DNA from: an uncultured Roseburia sp.
Lineage (GTDB): Bacteria > Bacillota > Clostridia > Lachnospirales > Lachnospiraceae
Direction of reading: 5' to 3'
Length of the DNA stretch: 33,137 nt
Assembly: GCA_947062675.1 (NCBI GenBank)
Contig: CAMSQM010000033.1
Span: forward strand, 1-33,137
Shown here in pieces: positions 14,025-24,648 of this stretch. Within the stretch, counting starts at the first letter, position 1; every line of letters begins with the position of its first letter. The notes under the pieces were generated by a model that saw only the letters and a list, made by a program, of their open reading frames with translations, did no database searches and had not been told where the DNA came from. The translations under genes were made by a program, and so were the position numbers.

Positions 14025-15246
14025 TGTTTTCCCCCTCCCCGCTTTCACCCGGAAACACCGCCGTCTCTCCCTCAATCCTGCCGGCCCCGGCAAGCAGCGC
14101 ATACAGCGCCGGATGAAAATGAAACTCCTCCATCATGCGCTGCGCCTCCCCAAGATACGTCCGCCTGACAGAGGCTGGAACAACTGTCCGCCCCGCCTGT
14201 CCGCCGCTTTTTACAGCCCGGATCAGAATATTTTTCGGTGTATGCGAAAAATCGACAAATTCCAGCAGCTGCGTCTTATAGCCGCAGTATGCGAGCAGAT
14301 TCGCACGGATGGCATCCGTCGCCAACGCGGAAAAGCGCTCTTTCACGATCCCGTAGCGGGTCAGCAGGGAAAACTCCTCCGTCTGTATCTGTCCGTTCAG
14401 CTCATGCTGACAGCACGGCACGGAAAAAATCATTTTTGCATTCCACTGCACGGCGTTAAACAGGGCATAATCCGTGGCGGTATCACACGCGTGCAGCGTC
14501 ACCACGAGATCCACCGGCGCCAACGCCTGATACCCGTTGATATCCCCCCGCTCAAAATGAAGTCCCCGGTATCCGTACCTGTCCGCCGCGTCATTACATT
14601 TTCTAATCACGTCCTCTTTCAGATCCAGACCTGTAATCTGCACTTTCTGCTTTTTTAATTCCGTAAAATAGTAATAGAGAACAAATGTGAGATAAGATTT
14701 CCCACAGCCAAAATCAATGATATTCAGACAGTCTCCGGTGTATTCTCCCACGCCGTCTTCTATTATTTCCAGAAAACGGTTTATCTGGCGGTATTTATCG
14801 TACATGGATTTTACTACTTTTCCCTCCGCCGTAAAAACCCCCATATCCACCAGCGGCGGCACCGCCATCCCCTCCCCGATCAGATATTTTTTCTTCCGGT
14901 TGTGAGCTGAATCCACCTGAGGCGCCTGTCCGCTGATTTTTCTCTCCCGAAAGGTCAGCTTTCCTTTTTTTGAAATGAGAATCTGATATTCCTTCTCCTC
15001 ATCCCAGGCACTGACCCTGAAAAAATTACCGGAAATCGTCTCTGTAAGATAAGCGGCAAGCTCCCCGGCAGGAATATTCCGGTGAAAGACCTGCCTGTCC
15101 GTGTATGCGGCTGCCTGATAAAACGCATCCTTTTTCTCAATCGTGATTCTCCGGTACACGGTATTCCCTCCTGCGGGCTTACTGATCACGATCCGTCGGG
15201 GAGCGCATTGCGCCAGACGGCTGATTTTCTCATGTAACTCTTCCAT
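14014..15246 (-). CDS. SAM-dependent methyltransferase (Methyltransf_32-like)
   Basis: 410 residues. The SAM-binding motif I is IIDFGCGKSYLTF (about residues 175-187), followed by ITGLDLKEDVIRKC (motif II, acidic Asp) and VTLHACDTATDYAL, with VPCCQHEL further on. This order, G-C-G-K-S-Y-L and H-A-C-D-x-A-T-D, matches the Methyltransf_32 group that includes METTL25/GSTCD-like proteins, probably RNA-modifying. The N-terminal 130 residues form an extra domain (VYRRITIEKKDAFYQAAAYT ...) found in clostridial homologues. Its substrate is not known. GAGGG precedes the ATG. Middle gene of a DUF1653-methyltransferase-GNAT unit. Confidence 0.85.
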   Translation of the reverse strand: MEELHEKISRLAQCAPRRIVISKPAGGNTVYRRITIEKKDAFYQAAAYTDRQVFHRNIPAGELAAYLTETISGNFFRVSAWDEEKEYQILISKKGKLTFRERKISGQAPQVDSAHNRKKKYLIGEGMAVPPLVDMGVFTAEGKVVKSMYDKYRQINRFLEIIEDGVGEYTGDCLNIIDFGCGKSYLTFVLYYYFTELKKQKVQITGLDLKEDVIRKCNDAADRYGYRGLHFERGDINGYQALAPVDLVVTLHACDTATDYALFNAVQWNAKMIFSVPCCQHELNGQIQTEEFSLLTRYGIVKERFSALATDAIRANLLAYCGYKTQLLEFVDFSHTPKNILIRAVKSGGQAGRTVVPASVRRTYLGEAQRMMEEFHFHPALYALLAGAGRIEGETAVFPGESGEGENSGL

Positions 15247-15270
15247 ATTCCCTCTTTTTCCAGTCCGGCC

Positions 15271-15936
15271 TTACCGCAGCCGGTCGCTCTCATAGCGCTG
15301 CTTTGTGCGGATACAGCGTTTCAGCTCCTCATAGCGGCTGTCGGTATCCCCCTCCGGAATCACAATGTCGAGCACCACCGCCATGTTATTGATCAGATGA
15401 TCCGTCATCTCCTCCCGCATGGACAGCAGAATCTGATACTTCTGCTCCAGATCATCCGCGTCAAAAAAAGCCATCAGCTTCGGGCTGACGCCATCCTGCG
15501 CATCCGGCCCCTGCTCCTGCTCCACGGCCTCTTCCCCCTCCTCTCTTCTCCTGTCACTTTGCGCATCTTCGTCCGTCTTCCGCAGCTCTGCATCCCCTGT
15601 ACTTCCATCCGGAACACAGACAGTCCGCGTGTTTCCGGATTCTTTCCGGATTTCCACACTTTGCCCGCCTTCGCCCGCTTCCCCGGGCTCTGCGCCCTGT
15701 TGCGGCCTCTCCACCCGCTCGAAACGGTATTTCTGTGTGGCTTCCGGATACTTTGTGCGGTCCGTCTCCTCCAGAAATACCGGAAGCGGCTCTGCGTATA
15801 CCCTGTAATCCCCCGACAGGGCCTGGCAGATCACCAGTTCCTCCCCTGTCTCCATGTGAACTGCAACTGTAATCACCTGATACAGCTCGTTTTTAAAATG
15901 ACGGTACAGCTCCCCGCCCACTGGTCTTCTCTCCAT
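15271..15936 (-). CDS. DUF1653 domain-containing protein
   Basis: 221 residues. The first 70 match DUF1653, a small beta domain with YRHFKNELYQVITVAVHMET, GEELVICQAL, DYRVYAEPLPVFLE and DRTKYPE. A variable acidic, Glu/Gly/Arg-rich linker (about 75-150) follows. The C-terminal 70 residues (LMAFFDADDLEQKYQILL ... AVVLDIVIPEGD) form a helical domain that I have seen attached to DUF1653 in Clostridia; its function is unknown. The ATG has GGAGG five nt upstream. It is followed after 24 bp by the methyltransferase gene. Confidence 0.8.
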   Translation of the reverse strand: MERRPVGGELYRHFKNELYQVITVAVHMETGEELVICQALSGDYRVYAEPLPVFLEETDRTKYPEATQKYRFERVERPQQGAEPGEAGEGGQSVEIRKESGNTRTVCVPDGSTGDAELRKTDEDAQSDRRREEGEEAVEQEQGPDAQDGVSPKLMAFFDADDLEQKYQILLSMREEMTDHLINNMAVVLDIVIPEGDTDSRYEELKRCIRTKQRYESDRLR

Positions 15937-16141
15937 ACCAACCTCCGCAATCCGTTTTTAAATCCAATACCGGCCCGTTCGGCCTCATCTGCGCCGTGCT
16001 CTCCCGAACGTATAACCACCCGCGCGCAGACGCGTGATCCAGCCGCCGCCCCGGTTCCCTTTCCTTACGGCCGCTGTTCCATTTCGCAGGCATCCATCCT
16101 GCAATTCCGATAAATACCAGATAGAAAAATAATGCCTCCAT
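15893..16141 (-). CDS. Candidate small membrane protein ahead of DUF1653
   Basis: 82 codons from an ATG at 16141 with GGTGGGG seven nt before it. The N-terminus is a single hydrophobic helix (EALFFYLVFIGIAGWMPAKW), the rest basic and hydrophilic. Its 3' end overlaps the DUF1653 start by 44 bp in another frame, which weakens the case. It could be a real short membrane protein or a leader frame. No family recognised. Confidence 0.35.
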   Translation of the reverse strand: MEALFFYLVFIGIAGWMPAKWNSGRKEREPGRRLDHASARGWLYVRESTAQMRPNGPVLDLKTDCGGWYGEKTSGRGAVPSF

Positions 16142-16209
16142 AAAACAATCCCCACCTTATTTACAATCCGCATATCCACATTTTTATATACAAAAGCGAA
16201 TAAAGATAT

Positions 16210-16215
16210 TATAAT
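16210..16215 (+). promoter_or_regulatory. -10 box upstream of ktrB
   Basis: TATAAT at 16210-16215 in an AT-rich intergenic stretch, about 64 bp before the ATG. The -35 region at the matching distance (TATACA) is weak. Confidence 0.45.
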
Positions 16216-16278
16216 ATTTCCAGAACATTTTCACAACCATTAAATTAGAACTACAGTTCCGGAGGACAGACAAATACC

Positions 16279-17622
16279 ATGTTGCGCAGAACCTTTAAAC
16301 ACTTATCCGGCATGCAGCTGATCGCCGTCGGTTTTTTTCTTCTGATCATGGCGGGCACGCTGCTGCTGATGCTTCCCCTCTCATCCAGGGATGGGACAGT
16401 CACCCCGTTTCTCACCGCCCTGTTTACCGCTACCAGCGCCTCCTGCGTTACGGGCCTGATTCTCGTCGATACCTTTACACACTGGTCCTTTTTCGGACAA
16501 CTTGTGCTGCTCCTCTTAATCCAGATCGGCGGTCTCGGCTTTATCACCATCGGAACCGCCGTCTCCCTGGTTCTCCGCCGGAAAATCGGTCTGAAGCAGC
16601 GGGGCTGGATCCGGGAAAGTTTTAATGTGCTGGACATCGGCGGCGTGGTACTGCTGCTGAAACGTGTGCTCAAAGGCACAGCCATTTTTGAGGGTGCGGG
16701 CGCGCTGCTGCTGTTTGTGCGCTTCTGTCCGCGGATGGGCTTCGCGCAGGGACTTTACTACAGTATTTTCCACTCCATCTCCGCCTTCTGCAACGCGGGA
16801 TTTGACCTGATGGGGCGCTACGAGCCATACTCATCCTTTACCGCATATTATGACGATCCGCTCATCAGCTTTACACTGTGCGCGCTGATCCTGACCGGCG
16901 GCATCGGCTTTATCGTGTGGAGTGATATCGCAGACCACAAATGGAATTTCCGGAAATACGCCCTGCAGACAAAAATGGTCTTAAGCTGTTCCGTCTTCCT
17001 GGTTGCAGGCGGCGCCCTTCTCTTCTATCTGATTGAGGGAAACCGTCTGTTTGCAGGCATGAGCCCTGTCGGAAAATTGTGCAGTTCCGTTTTCTGCGCG
17101 GTGACGCCGCGCACCGCCGGATTTAACACGACAGATATCGGTTCCCTCTCCGAGGGAGGCAGACTGCTCTCCATTATTCTCATGTTTATCGGCGGGGGCT
17201 CCGGCTCAACCGCGGGCGGTGTCAAAATGGCGACCATTTTCGTCCTGCTGCTCCACCTGCGCTCCACGCTCCTGCGCACCACGGGAACCAATATTTTCGG
17301 CAGACGGATTGACGACGGCACGATCACCAAGGCGAGCGCGCTGCTGTGCACCTATCTGTTTTTCAGCCTGACCGCGACGCTCGCCATCTGCAGCCTCCAG
17401 AACTTTACCATCGGCGACACCCTGTTTGAGGTGATGTCCGCCATCTGCACCGTGGGAATGTCCGCCGGTCTGACCGGGCAGCTGAATCTCACCTCGCAGC
17501 TTATTATTATTCTGCTGATGTATATCGGGCGGCTGGGCAGCCTTTCATTCGCGCTCTCTTTTACGGATCACAAAAAGCCGGCCCATATTATGCAGCCCAT
17601 AGAAGAAATCAATATCGGTTAA
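16279..17622 (+). CDS. ktrB: Potassium uptake channel subunit KtrB/TrkH
   Basis: 447 residues, the usual length of KtrB (TrkH proteins are longer). The four M1-P-M2 repeats are marked by their selectivity-filter segments: TSASCVTGLI, SISAFCNAGFDL, VTPRTAGFNTTDI and SAICTVGMSAGL, each with the conserved Gly. The flexible intramembrane gate region (GGGSGSTAGGVKMAT) follows the third repeat. KtrB forms the K+ (Na+-coupled) translocating dimer in the cytoplasmic membrane, gated by a cytosolic KtrA ring. The adjacent gene encodes that partner 14 bp downstream. A GGAGG lies 13 nt before the start, slightly far. Confidence 0.95.
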   Translation: MLRRTFKHLSGMQLIAVGFFLLIMAGTLLLMLPLSSRDGTVTPFLTALFTATSASCVTGLILVDTFTHWSFFGQLVLLLLIQIGGLGFITIGTAVSLVLRRKIGLKQRGWIRESFNVLDIGGVVLLLKRVLKGTAIFEGAGALLLFVRFCPRMGFAQGLYYSIFHSISAFCNAGFDLMGRYEPYSSFTAYYDDPLISFTLCALILTGGIGFIVWSDIADHKWNFRKYALQTKMVLSCSVFLVAGGALLFYLIEGNRLFAGMSPVGKLCSSVFCAVTPRTAGFNTTDIGSLSEGGRLLSIILMFIGGGSGSTAGGVKMATIFVLLLHLRSTLLRTTGTNIFGRRIDDGTITKASALLCTYLFFSLTATLAICSLQNFTIGDTLFEVMSAICTVGMSAGLTGQLNLTSQLIIILLMYIGRLGSLSFALSFTDHKKPAHIMQPIEEINIG

Positions 17623-17636
17623 AAAAGGAGTACATT

Positions 17637-18287
17637 ATGAAATCAATCTTAATCATCGGACTTGGAAGATTCGGCTCACACCTGTGTGCAAAGCTCTCCA
17701 GACTGGACAATGAAATTATGATCGTGGATCAGCAGGAGGCGCGGCTCCAGGAACTTCTCCCCTATGTCGTCAGCGCAAAAATCGGAGACTGCACCAACGA
17801 AAAAGTCTTAAAAAGTCTCGGCGTCGGGAATTTTGACCTCTGCTTTGTCTGCATCGGCAACAATTTTCAGAGCAGCCTTGAGATCACCAGCCAGCTGAAG
17901 GAACTCGGCGCAAAATATGTCGTCAGCAAGGCCAACCGCGACATACACGCCAAATTCCTGCTGCGCAACGGCGCCGACGAGGTTATCTACCCCGACCGCG
18001 ATATCGCGGACAAAGTCGCCGTCCGCTTCTCGGCAAATCAGGTCTTCGACTATGTCGAGCTGGGCAAAGGATTTTCCATCTACGAAATCGCGCCGCTGCC
18101 GGAATGGATTGGGCGCTCGATCCTCGACGTCAATGTGCGCGTCACATACAATACCAATATTATCGGTGTCAAAAATGAGGACGGAATGAAGCTTATGCCC
18201 GGCCCCGACTATGTGTTTGAGCCGGATGAGCACCTGATGGTGATCGGGCACCAGAATGATATTGAAAAGATTGTGAAGAAATTATGA
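17637..18287 (+). CDS. ktrA: Potassium channel regulatory subunit KtrA/TrkA (RCK protein)
   Basis: 216 residues. The RCK_N Rossmann domain starts with IIGLGRFGSHLCAKL (G8-x-G-x-x-G13) and has the adenosine-binding acidic residue in EIMIVDQQ. The RCK_C (TrkA_C) domain covers about 135-216. In the family an octameric ring binds ATP/ADP through the N-domain and, in many Firmicutes, cyclic di-AMP through RCK_C, and opens or closes KtrB. An AAGGAG site precedes the ATG. It ends at a strong bidirectional terminator. Confidence 0.95.
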   Translation: MKSILIIGLGRFGSHLCAKLSRLDNEIMIVDQQEARLQELLPYVVSAKIGDCTNEKVLKSLGVGNFDLCFVCIGNNFQSSLEITSQLKELGAKYVVSKANRDIHAKFLLRNGADEVIYPDRDIADKVAVRFSANQVFDYVELGKGFSIYEIAPLPEWIGRSILDVNVRVTYNTNIIGVKNEDGMKLMPGPDYVFEPDEHLMVIGHQNDIEKIVKKL

Positions 18288-18299
18288 TATCAGTATTAT

Positions 18300-18326
18300 A
18301 AACGGCACAGCTGTGCTGTGCCGTTT
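18300..18326. terminator. Bidirectional terminator between ktrA and engB
   Basis: AAACGGCACAGC (18300-18311) and GCTGTGCCGTTT (18315-18326) form a perfect 12-bp stem with a TGT loop; T-runs lie on both strands. The two flanking genes converge on it. Confidence 0.9.
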
Positions 18327-18359
18327 GAAACATTTACCCTGTTCGCGCTGTCTGCTGTT

Positions 18360-18989
18360 TTACCCGCTGATCTGTGAGCCTTCCTCATCCGCCGCATCTT
18401 CGTCCTCCGCCACCAGCGCATCAATCAGTTCCCAGATCTCATCCCTGCCCTGTTTCGTCTGGGCGGAAAACGGAATCACTGTCGTGCCCGCCTGCATTCC
18501 CAGCCCTGTGCGGACTGCCTTTACATGTTTCGGCACCTGACTGCGGCTGATTTTATCCATCTTTGTCGCGATAACGATCGGCGAAAATCCCTGATGCACC
18601 ATCCACTCATACATGACTTTGTCATTTGCGGACGGATCATGGCGGATATCCACGAGCAGAAATACTGCCTTCAGCTGTCGTGATTTGTGGAGATAGTTTT
18701 CAACCATTTTTCCCCATTTTTCCTTCACCTCCACCGAGGCCTTCGCATACCCGTAGCCCGGAAGATCCACCAGATACATGGCGTTATTGATGTTATAAAA
18801 ATTGATCGTCTGTGTCTTTCCCGGCTTTGACGAAGTGCGCGCCAGCGACTTCCGGTTCATCAGCGCATTGATCAGCGACGATTTCCCGACATTGGACCTT
18901 CCGGCAAATGCCACTTCAATGTACGGATTATCCGGTATCCTGCTGCTTATGCCACAGACCGTTTCCAGATTCACATTTCGGATGACCAT
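18360..18989 (-). CDS. engB: Ribosome biogenesis GTPase EngB (YsxC/YihA)
   Basis: 209 residues. G1/P-loop GRSNVGKSS (30-38), switch region with KPGKTQTINFY, G3 DLPGYGYA (75-82) which is diagnostic for EngB, G4 TKMDK (142-146) and a G5 FSAQ. The protein assists late assembly of the 50S ribosomal subunit and is essential in B. subtilis. The acidic C-terminal tail (AEDEDAADEEG) is longer than in many orthologues. AAGGGG precedes the ATG. It starts 21 bp after lon, the common lon-engB order in Firmicutes. Confidence 0.96.
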   Translation of the reverse strand: MVIRNVNLETVCGISSRIPDNPYIEVAFAGRSNVGKSSLINALMNRKSLARTSSKPGKTQTINFYNINNAMYLVDLPGYGYAKASVEVKEKWGKMVENYLHKSRQLKAVFLLVDIRHDPSANDKVMYEWMVHQGFSPIVIATKMDKISRSQVPKHVKAVRTGLGMQAGTTVIPFSAQTKQGRDEIWELIDALVAEDEDAADEEGSQISG

Positions 18990-19010
18990 GTCTTTCCCCT
19001 TTCCCGTCTG

Positions 19011-21356
19011 CTAATTATCTGCTCCCGTTTTGCGCCTGCGGCTCACAAATGCTTTCCCGAGCACCTGCTTCACGTTTGCGGCGTACACGATCTCGAGACC
19101 GTCGGTTATCTCGTCCTCAAGCTCTGCAATGTCTTTCCCGTTCTTCTCCGGAACACAGACTGTCCGTATCCCGGCATTCTTTGCGGCGAGAATTTTTTCT
19201 TTCAGTCCCCCGACCGGAAGCACGCGGCCCCGCAGTGTGATCTCTCCCGTCATCGCGACATCCGCCCGGACCGGCGTCTTTGTGATAGCGGAAAGCATCG
19301 CCGTCACCATCGTGATTCCGGCGGACGGTCCGTCTTTGGGCACCGCCCCTTCGGGGATGTGGATATGAATGTCATGCTCCTGAAAGAACTTCCGCGGAAT
19401 CTCATATTCCCCGCTGACCGAGCGGATATAGCTGATTCCTGCCTGTGCGGACTCCTTCATCACGTCCCCGAGCTGTCCGGTCAGCAGAAATTCGCCCTTG
19501 CCCGGCAGAATATTCACCTCGACCTCCAGGGTATCCCCGCCCGCACTCGTCCACGCGAGACCGCGCACAATGCCGGTCTCATCGGTATCATTTTTCCGGT
19601 CCGCACTGTATTTTTCCCTGCCGAGATATCGCTCCAGACTGCCGCCGGTGATTTTTACCTTCTTTTTCTCTCCCGCACAGATCTCCCTGGCCGCTTTCCT
19701 GGCGAGCTCTGCGAGCCTGCGCTCCAGTCCCCGCACGCCGGCCTCCCTGGTATAGCCGCGGATGATTTTTTCAATCGCCGCATCGCTGACCGAAAGCTGC
19801 TTCGGCTTTAAACCGTTGCGGAGAATCTGTTTTTCCAGAAGATGTTCCCGCGCGATGTGTGCCTTTTCATTTTCCGTGTAACTGCTGACCTCTATGATTT
19901 CCATGCGGTCCAGCAGCGGCCGCGGGATATCCTGCACGGAGTTCGCCGTAGCGATAAAGAGCACTTCCGAGAGATCAACCGGAATCTCTACATAGTGATC
20001 CCGGAAACCGGCATTCTGTTCGGAATCGAGAACCTCCAGCAGCGCGGAAGCCGTATCCCCCCTGTAATCGCTGCTCATCTTATCCACTTCGTCCAGCAGC
20101 ATCAGCGGGTTCTTCACCCCCGCGCTCCGCAGGCCGCTCACGATGCGCCCCGGCATCGCGCCCACATAAGTTCTTCTGTGGCCGCGGATCTCCGCCTCGT
20201 CCCGGACTCCTCCCAGACAGATGCGGACATACTTGCGGCCCAGTGCCTTTGCAACCGAGCGGGCAATGCTCGTCTTCCCCGTCCCCGGAGGGCCGGCAAG
20301 ACAGATAACCGGACTGTCTCCCCCGCCCGTCAGACTGCGGACCGCGAGAAACTCCAGCATGCGCTCCTTGACTTTTGTCAGACCGTAATGATCCTCGTCT
20401 AAAATGCGTTCCGCACGCTTTAAATCTCTGTTGTCCTCCGAACCGTGATTCCAGGGAAGCTCCAGCAGCGTCTCAATATAGGTTCGCGCCACGGTGCTCT
20501 CGGATGAATTCACATTGATATTCTGAAAGCGCTGAATTTCTTTTCTGATCCTTTCGCGGATCTCTTCGCCTGCCTCAAGCTTCTCCAGCGCTTCCAGCCA
20601 GGCGTCCGCGTCGGAGCCGGCGTCATCCTCCCCCAGTTCCCCGCGGATCACTTTCATCTGCTCCCGCAGGATATAATCCTTCTGGTTTTTGTCCACGCGC
20701 TGTTTTACTTTGGCCTGAAATTCATTCTTGATGCTGATGATTTCAATCTCTTTTAAAAGCAGCGCCACAAGAGCTTCATAGCGCTCCATCAGGGAAACGG
20801 CAGAGAGAATCTTCTGCTTTTCTTCATAAGAAACCGGGAGGTTATTCGCGACCTGGTCCATCAGCTTTTCCGGATCCGTGACGCTGTTCACCTGACGGAG
20901 CAGCTCCTTTCCGGCGCGCGGACTGACCGTCTGGTACTTTGCAAACGTCTCCTGGACGCCGCGGACCATGGCCGCCCTCATCTCCTCCGTCAGCCCCTCG
21001 TCAGTCTCCCCGTCAAAACGGATCACCTCCGCAGACAGAAACTCTTCATCTTCCACAAGAGCGGACAATTCTGCCCGCTCTTTTCCCTCCGCCAGGATCC
21101 TCACAATATGGTTCTGTAAACGGATCACCTGTTTAATTTCTGCAATCACACCGATCTGAAAGAGATCCTTCGTCTCCGGCTCCTCCGTCTCAGCATTTTG
21201 CTGCGTCACGAGAAATACTCTCTTCGACGTCTCCATACAGCTCTCTACCGCCCGGATGGACTTCTCACGGCTGATATCAAAGTGGGCGATCATGCCCGGC
21301 AAAATCACAATGCCGCGGAGTGCCACCGCGGGAAGCTTTTCTATCATTGTCTCCAT
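19011..21356 (-). CDS. lon: ATP-dependent protease Lon (LonA)
   Basis: 781 residues. N-terminal substrate-binding domain ([15 protein letters not shown]), then AAA+ module with Walker A GPPGTGKT (355-362) and Walker [10 protein letters not shown] (418-426), then the serine protease domain with the Ser678/Lys721 dyad (KDGPSAG and GGLKEK). All catalytic residues are present. It degrades misfolded and selected regulatory proteins in the cytosol. The start codon overlaps the clpX stop (TAATG), indicating translational coupling; the ATG at 21347 is an alternative. Part of the tig-clpP-clpX-lon-engB cluster. Confidence 0.97.
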   Translation of the reverse strand: METMIEKLPAVALRGIVILPGMIAHFDISREKSIRAVESCMETSKRVFLVTQQNAETEEPETKDLFQIGVIAEIKQVIRLQNHIVRILAEGKERAELSALVEDEEFLSAEVIRFDGETDEGLTEEMRAAMVRGVQETFAKYQTVSPRAGKELLRQVNSVTDPEKLMDQVANNLPVSYEEKQKILSAVSLMERYEALVALLLKEIEIISIKNEFQAKVKQRVDKNQKDYILREQMKVIRGELGEDDAGSDADAWLEALEKLEAGEEIRERIRKEIQRFQNINVNSSESTVARTYIETLLELPWNHGSEDNRDLKRAERILDEDHYGLTKVKERMLEFLAVRSLTGGGDSPVICLAGPPGTGKTSIARSVAKALGRKYVRICLGGVRDEAEIRGHRRTYVGAMPGRIVSGLRSAGVKNPLMLLDEVDKMSSDYRGDTASALLEVLDSEQNAGFRDHYVEIPVDLSEVLFIATANSVQDIPRPLLDRMEIIEVSSYTENEKAHIAREHLLEKQILRNGLKPKQLSVSDAAIEKIIRGYTREAGVRGLERRLAELARKAAREICAGEKKKVKITGGSLERYLGREKYSADRKNDTDETGIVRGLAWTSAGGDTLEVEVNILPGKGEFLLTGQLGDVMKESAQAGISYIRSVSGEYEIPRKFFQEHDIHIHIPEGAVPKDGPSAGITMVTAMLSAITKTPVRADVAMTGEITLRGRVLPVGGLKEKILAAKNAGIRTVCVPEKNGKDIAELEDEITDGLEIVYAANVKQVLGKAFVSRRRKTGADN

Positions 21357-22612
21357 TATCCTATTTTTCTCAGTTCCTGGTTTTTCACTGCCAGCGCGTC
21401 TTCCACCATCCGCCTCGTGATGCGGCAGGTCGTCTTGTTCTCCTCCGACGGAATCTGATACATCATATCCAGCGTCACTGATTCCATAATCGCGCGCAAT
21501 CCTCTGGCGCCCGTCTTGCGCTCCAGCGCATTGTCCGCGATCACCTCCAGCGCCTCCCGGTCAAATTCCAGCGCAACGCCGTCCAGCTCGAATAATTTCT
21601 GATACTGCTTTGTGAGCGCGTTCTTCGGCTCGCGCAGAATTTTCAAAAGCGCCTCCCGGTCCAGCATATCAAGCGAAACCGTCACCGGCACACGGCCGAT
21701 AAACTCCGGAATCAGCCCGTATTTGACAAAATCCTGCGGCAGCGCGTGCCTTAAGACGTCCCCGATATTGTACTCATTCTTCGTCCTGATATCCGCGTTA
21801 AACCCAATCGCCTTCTGATCCAGCCGCGTCTCGATAATCTTCTCGAGGCCGTCGAAGGCACCTCCGCAGATAAAGAGGATATTGGTCGTGTCAATCTGGA
21901 TCAGCTCCTGCTGCGGATGCTTTCTCCCTCCCTGCGGCGGCACGGAAGCGACCGTTCCCTCCAGAATCTTAAGCAGCGCCTGCTGCACGCCTTCCCCTGA
22001 AACATCTCTTGTGATCGAGACATTCTCGGATTTTTTGGAGATCTTGTCGATCTCATCAATATAAATAATCCCGTGCTGCGCCCGCTCTATATTGTGATCA
22101 GCCGCCTGGATGACCTTTAAGAGAATGTTCTCCACATCCTCCCCCACGTACCCGGCCTCGGTCAGGGTCGTCGCGTCCGCAATCGCGAACGGCACATTCA
22201 GCACCCTCGCCAGCGTCTGCGCCAGCAGCGTCTTGCCGGAACCGGTTGGCCCGAGCATCAGCACGTTGCTCTTCTGCAGCTCAACGCCGGTATCTCCGCC
22301 GGCCATAATTCTCTTGTAATGATTGTATACAGCGACCGAAAGTACTTTTTTCGCCTGATCCTGCCCGATGACATACTCATCCAGAAAAGCCTTCAGCTCC
22401 TTTGGCCGCAGAAGGTTGATCTGCCCTGAATCCGCTTCCGCCTCCCCGGAGAATTCTTCCTCCGCCAGCTCCTCCTCGATAATCTCCGAACAGATATCCA
22501 CGCATTCGTCACAGATGTAAGCCCCGTTGGGCCCCGCTATCAGCTTCCGCGCCTGCTCCTGGGACTTCCCGCAGAACGAGCAGCGGATTCTCTCTTCATT
22601 TCTCACTGCCAT
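21356..22612 (-). CDS. clpX: ClpXP unfoldase subunit ClpX
   Basis: 418 residues. N-terminal Cys4 zinc-binding domain (C11, C14, C34, C37), Walker A GPTGSGKT, Walker [11 protein letters not shown], the GYVGEDVEN pore-region motif and an IGF tripeptide in [10 protein letters not shown], the loop that docks onto ClpP. It recognises, unfolds and feeds substrates into ClpP. An AGGA site lies nine nt before the ATG. It starts 7 bp after clpP. Confidence 0.97.
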   Translation of the reverse strand: MAVRNEERIRCSFCGKSQEQARKLIAGPNGAYICDECVDICSEIIEEELAEEEFSGEAEADSGQINLLRPKELKAFLDEYVIGQDQAKKVLSVAVYNHYKRIMAGGDTGVELQKSNVLMLGPTGSGKTLLAQTLARVLNVPFAIADATTLTEAGYVGEDVENILLKVIQAADHNIERAQHGIIYIDEIDKISKKSENVSITRDVSGEGVQQALLKILEGTVASVPPQGGRKHPQQELIQIDTTNILFICGGAFDGLEKIIETRLDQKAIGFNADIRTKNEYNIGDVLRHALPQDFVKYGLIPEFIGRVPVTVSLDMLDREALLKILREPKNALTKQYQKLFELDGVALEFDREALEVIADNALERKTGARGLRAIMESVTLDMMYQIPSEENKTTCRITRRMVEDALAVKNQELRKIG

Positions 22613-22619
22613 GACTGTC

Positions 22620-23216
22620 CTATGCCTCTTCCTTTATTTTTCTCACGATAACATCATCAATCAGACCATATTCTTTTGCTTCCTGCGCGGACATAAAGTA
22701 ATCCCTCTCCGTGTCCGCCGCCACCACCTCAAGCGGCTTTCCTGTATTCTCCGCAAGGATCTCATTTAATTTTCTCTTTGTCTTTAAAATATTTTCCGCA
22801 GCTATCTGAATCTCCGTCGCCTGACCTTTTGCCCCGCCGGACGGCTGATGAATCATAACCTCCGCGTTCGGAAGCGCGTACCTCTTGCCCTTCGCCCCGC
22901 CCGCAAGCAGAAACGCGCCCATGCTGGCCGCAAGTCCGATGCAGATGGTGGACACATCGCATTTGATATACTGCATGGTGTCATAAATCGCCATGCCCGC
23001 CGTCACCACTCCTCCCGGAGAGTTGATGTAGAGCTGGATATCCTTGCCCGGATCCTCAGATTCCAGAAACAGAAGCTGCGCCACCACAAGGCTCGCCGTC
23101 ACCTCATTGACGTCCTCGCCAAGGAAAATAATCCTGTCTTTCAGCAGGCGGGAATAAATATCATAGCTGCGCTCTCCCCTGCTGGTCTGTTCCACGACAT
23201 AAGGTACTAAACTCAT
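22620..23216 (-). CDS. clpP: ATP-dependent Clp protease proteolytic subunit ClpP
   Basis: 198 residues with the full catalytic triad: Ser98 in LAASMGAF, His123 in MIHQPSGG and Asp172 in ERDYF. The N-terminal [20 protein letters not shown] is typical and includes the short propeptide region. Fourteen subunits form the barrel that degrades substrates delivered by ClpX. GGAGG lies nine nt before the ATG. About 110 bp separate it from tig. Confidence 0.98.
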   Translation of the reverse strand: MSLVPYVVEQTSRGERSYDIYSRLLKDRIIFLGEDVNEVTASLVVAQLLFLESEDPGKDIQLYINSPGGVVTAGMAIYDTMQYIKCDVSTICIGLAASMGAFLLAGGAKGKRYALPNAEVMIHQPSGGAKGQATEIQIAAENILKTKRKLNEILAENTGKPLEVVAADTERDYFMSAQEAKEYGLIDDVIVRKIKEEA

Positions 23217-23325
23217 GCTGTTTTTCCTCCATAATCACCATTTTCTGCAATCCCGCAAAATCTTAAACAGACCGGCCCGTCCGGGCCAGCCTGTATCTGC
23301 TCTCCGCACCGTCGCCGGAAAACTG

Positions 23326-24648
23326 CTATTCCTCAGTTTCCTCAGCCGGTGTGGCTACTTTCTCCGTTTCCTTGACATTCTCCATAATCAGCTCCACCGC
23401 CCTGGTGACCGCCAGATCACGCCTGACGGATTCACGCTCGGAATCACTCATCATTTCTTTCATCTTTGCGGCGTCCATACCATATCCGGCCGCCATCTTC
23501 TCCACGTGCGCGTCCATCTCCTCATCGGATATCACGATCTTTTCCACTTTCGCAATCTCCTCAAGCACCAGACTGCTCTTAATGCGCGTCTCCGCCTCCG
23601 GGCGCACCTGCGCCTTCAGCTGATCCACCGTAAGACCCGAAAACTGCATATACTGCTCCATTGAAAGGCCGCTCTGCGCAATCCTCTGGGCAAATTCGCT
23701 GACCATATTCTCGCACTGCGTCTCGATCATCGCCTCCGGAATGTCCATCGTGGATGTCTCGATAATCCTGCGGATGGCTTCATCCTCCTGCGCGCCCTTT
23801 ATCTCATTCTCCCTGCGCTCTGTCAGGCGTTTTCTGATATCTTCTTTATATTCTTCCAGCGTATCAAATTCGGATACATCCTGCGCAAACTCATCGTCCG
23901 CCTCCGGAATCTCCTTCACCTTGATCTCATGAAGCTTTACCTTAAACACTGCCGGTCTGCCCGCCAGCTCCTGCGCATGATACTGCTCAGGAAATGTGAC
24001 ATGAATCTCCGTCTCATCCCCGGTATTCTTCCCGACAAGCTGATCCTCAAATGTATCAATAAACGAGTGGGAACCGATCTCCAGCGAATGATTCTCTGCC
24101 TTACCGCCCTCAAACGCCTCGCCGTCCACAAACCCTTCATAGTCAATCACGACCGTGTCTTTTGTCTGCACCGGCCTGTCCGTGACGGTCACCATTCTCG
24201 CATTGTTATTCCGCTCTTTCTCAACCTCTTTATCGACTTCTTCCTCTGTCACGACAGCGTCCGCCTTCGTCACTTCCACGCCGCGGTACCCGCCGAGCGT
24301 CACTTCCGGCCGAACTGCCACCTCCGCGGTAAAAATAAACGGCTTGCCCGATTCGATCTGTTCCACGGCAATCGACGGTCTGGACACAATGTCCACGCCG
24401 CTCTCATCCGCCGCCGACGGATAACTGTCCTGAATCAGGGTGTTCGCAGCCTCCTCGTAAAAGATCTCCGGTCCGTACATTTTCTCGACCATGTGTCTCG
24501 GCACTTTTCCTTTCCGGAACCCCGGGATACTGATTCTCCCTCTCTGTTTGATATAAGCAGCCTGGATTGCTTTCTCCACGTCTTCGGCAGGGACTTCAAT
24601 TGTGAGCTTTGCCATGTTCTTTTCCAAATTTTCTACCTGTACACTCAT
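23326..24648 (-). CDS. tig: Trigger factor, ribosome-associated chaperone
   Basis: 440 residues. The N-terminal ribosome-binding domain has the signature GFRKGKVPR; the middle FKBP-type peptidyl-prolyl isomerase domain (VVIDYEGFVDGEAFEGGKAE) and the helical C-terminal chaperone arms follow, ending in an acidic tail. It binds near the ribosomal exit tunnel and shields nascent chains. An extended -10 promoter lies about 120 bp upstream. It is followed by clpP and clpX, the common clostridial order. Confidence 0.97.
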   Translation of the reverse strand: MSVQVENLEKNMAKLTIEVPAEDVEKAIQAAYIKQRGRISIPGFRKGKVPRHMVEKMYGPEIFYEEAANTLIQDSYPSAADESGVDIVSRPSIAVEQIESGKPFIFTAEVAVRPEVTLGGYRGVEVTKADAVVTEEEVDKEVEKERNNNARMVTVTDRPVQTKDTVVIDYEGFVDGEAFEGGKAENHSLEIGSHSFIDTFEDQLVGKNTGDETEIHVTFPEQYHAQELAGRPAVFKVKLHEIKVKEIPEADDEFAQDVSEFDTLEEYKEDIRKRLTERRENEIKGAQEDEAIRRIIETSTMDIPEAMIETQCENMVSEFAQRIAQSGLSMEQYMQFSGLTVDQLKAQVRPEAETRIKSSLVLEEIAKVEKIVISDEEMDAHVEKMAAGYGMDAAKMKEMMSDSERESVRRDLAVTRAVELIMENVKETEKVATPAEETEE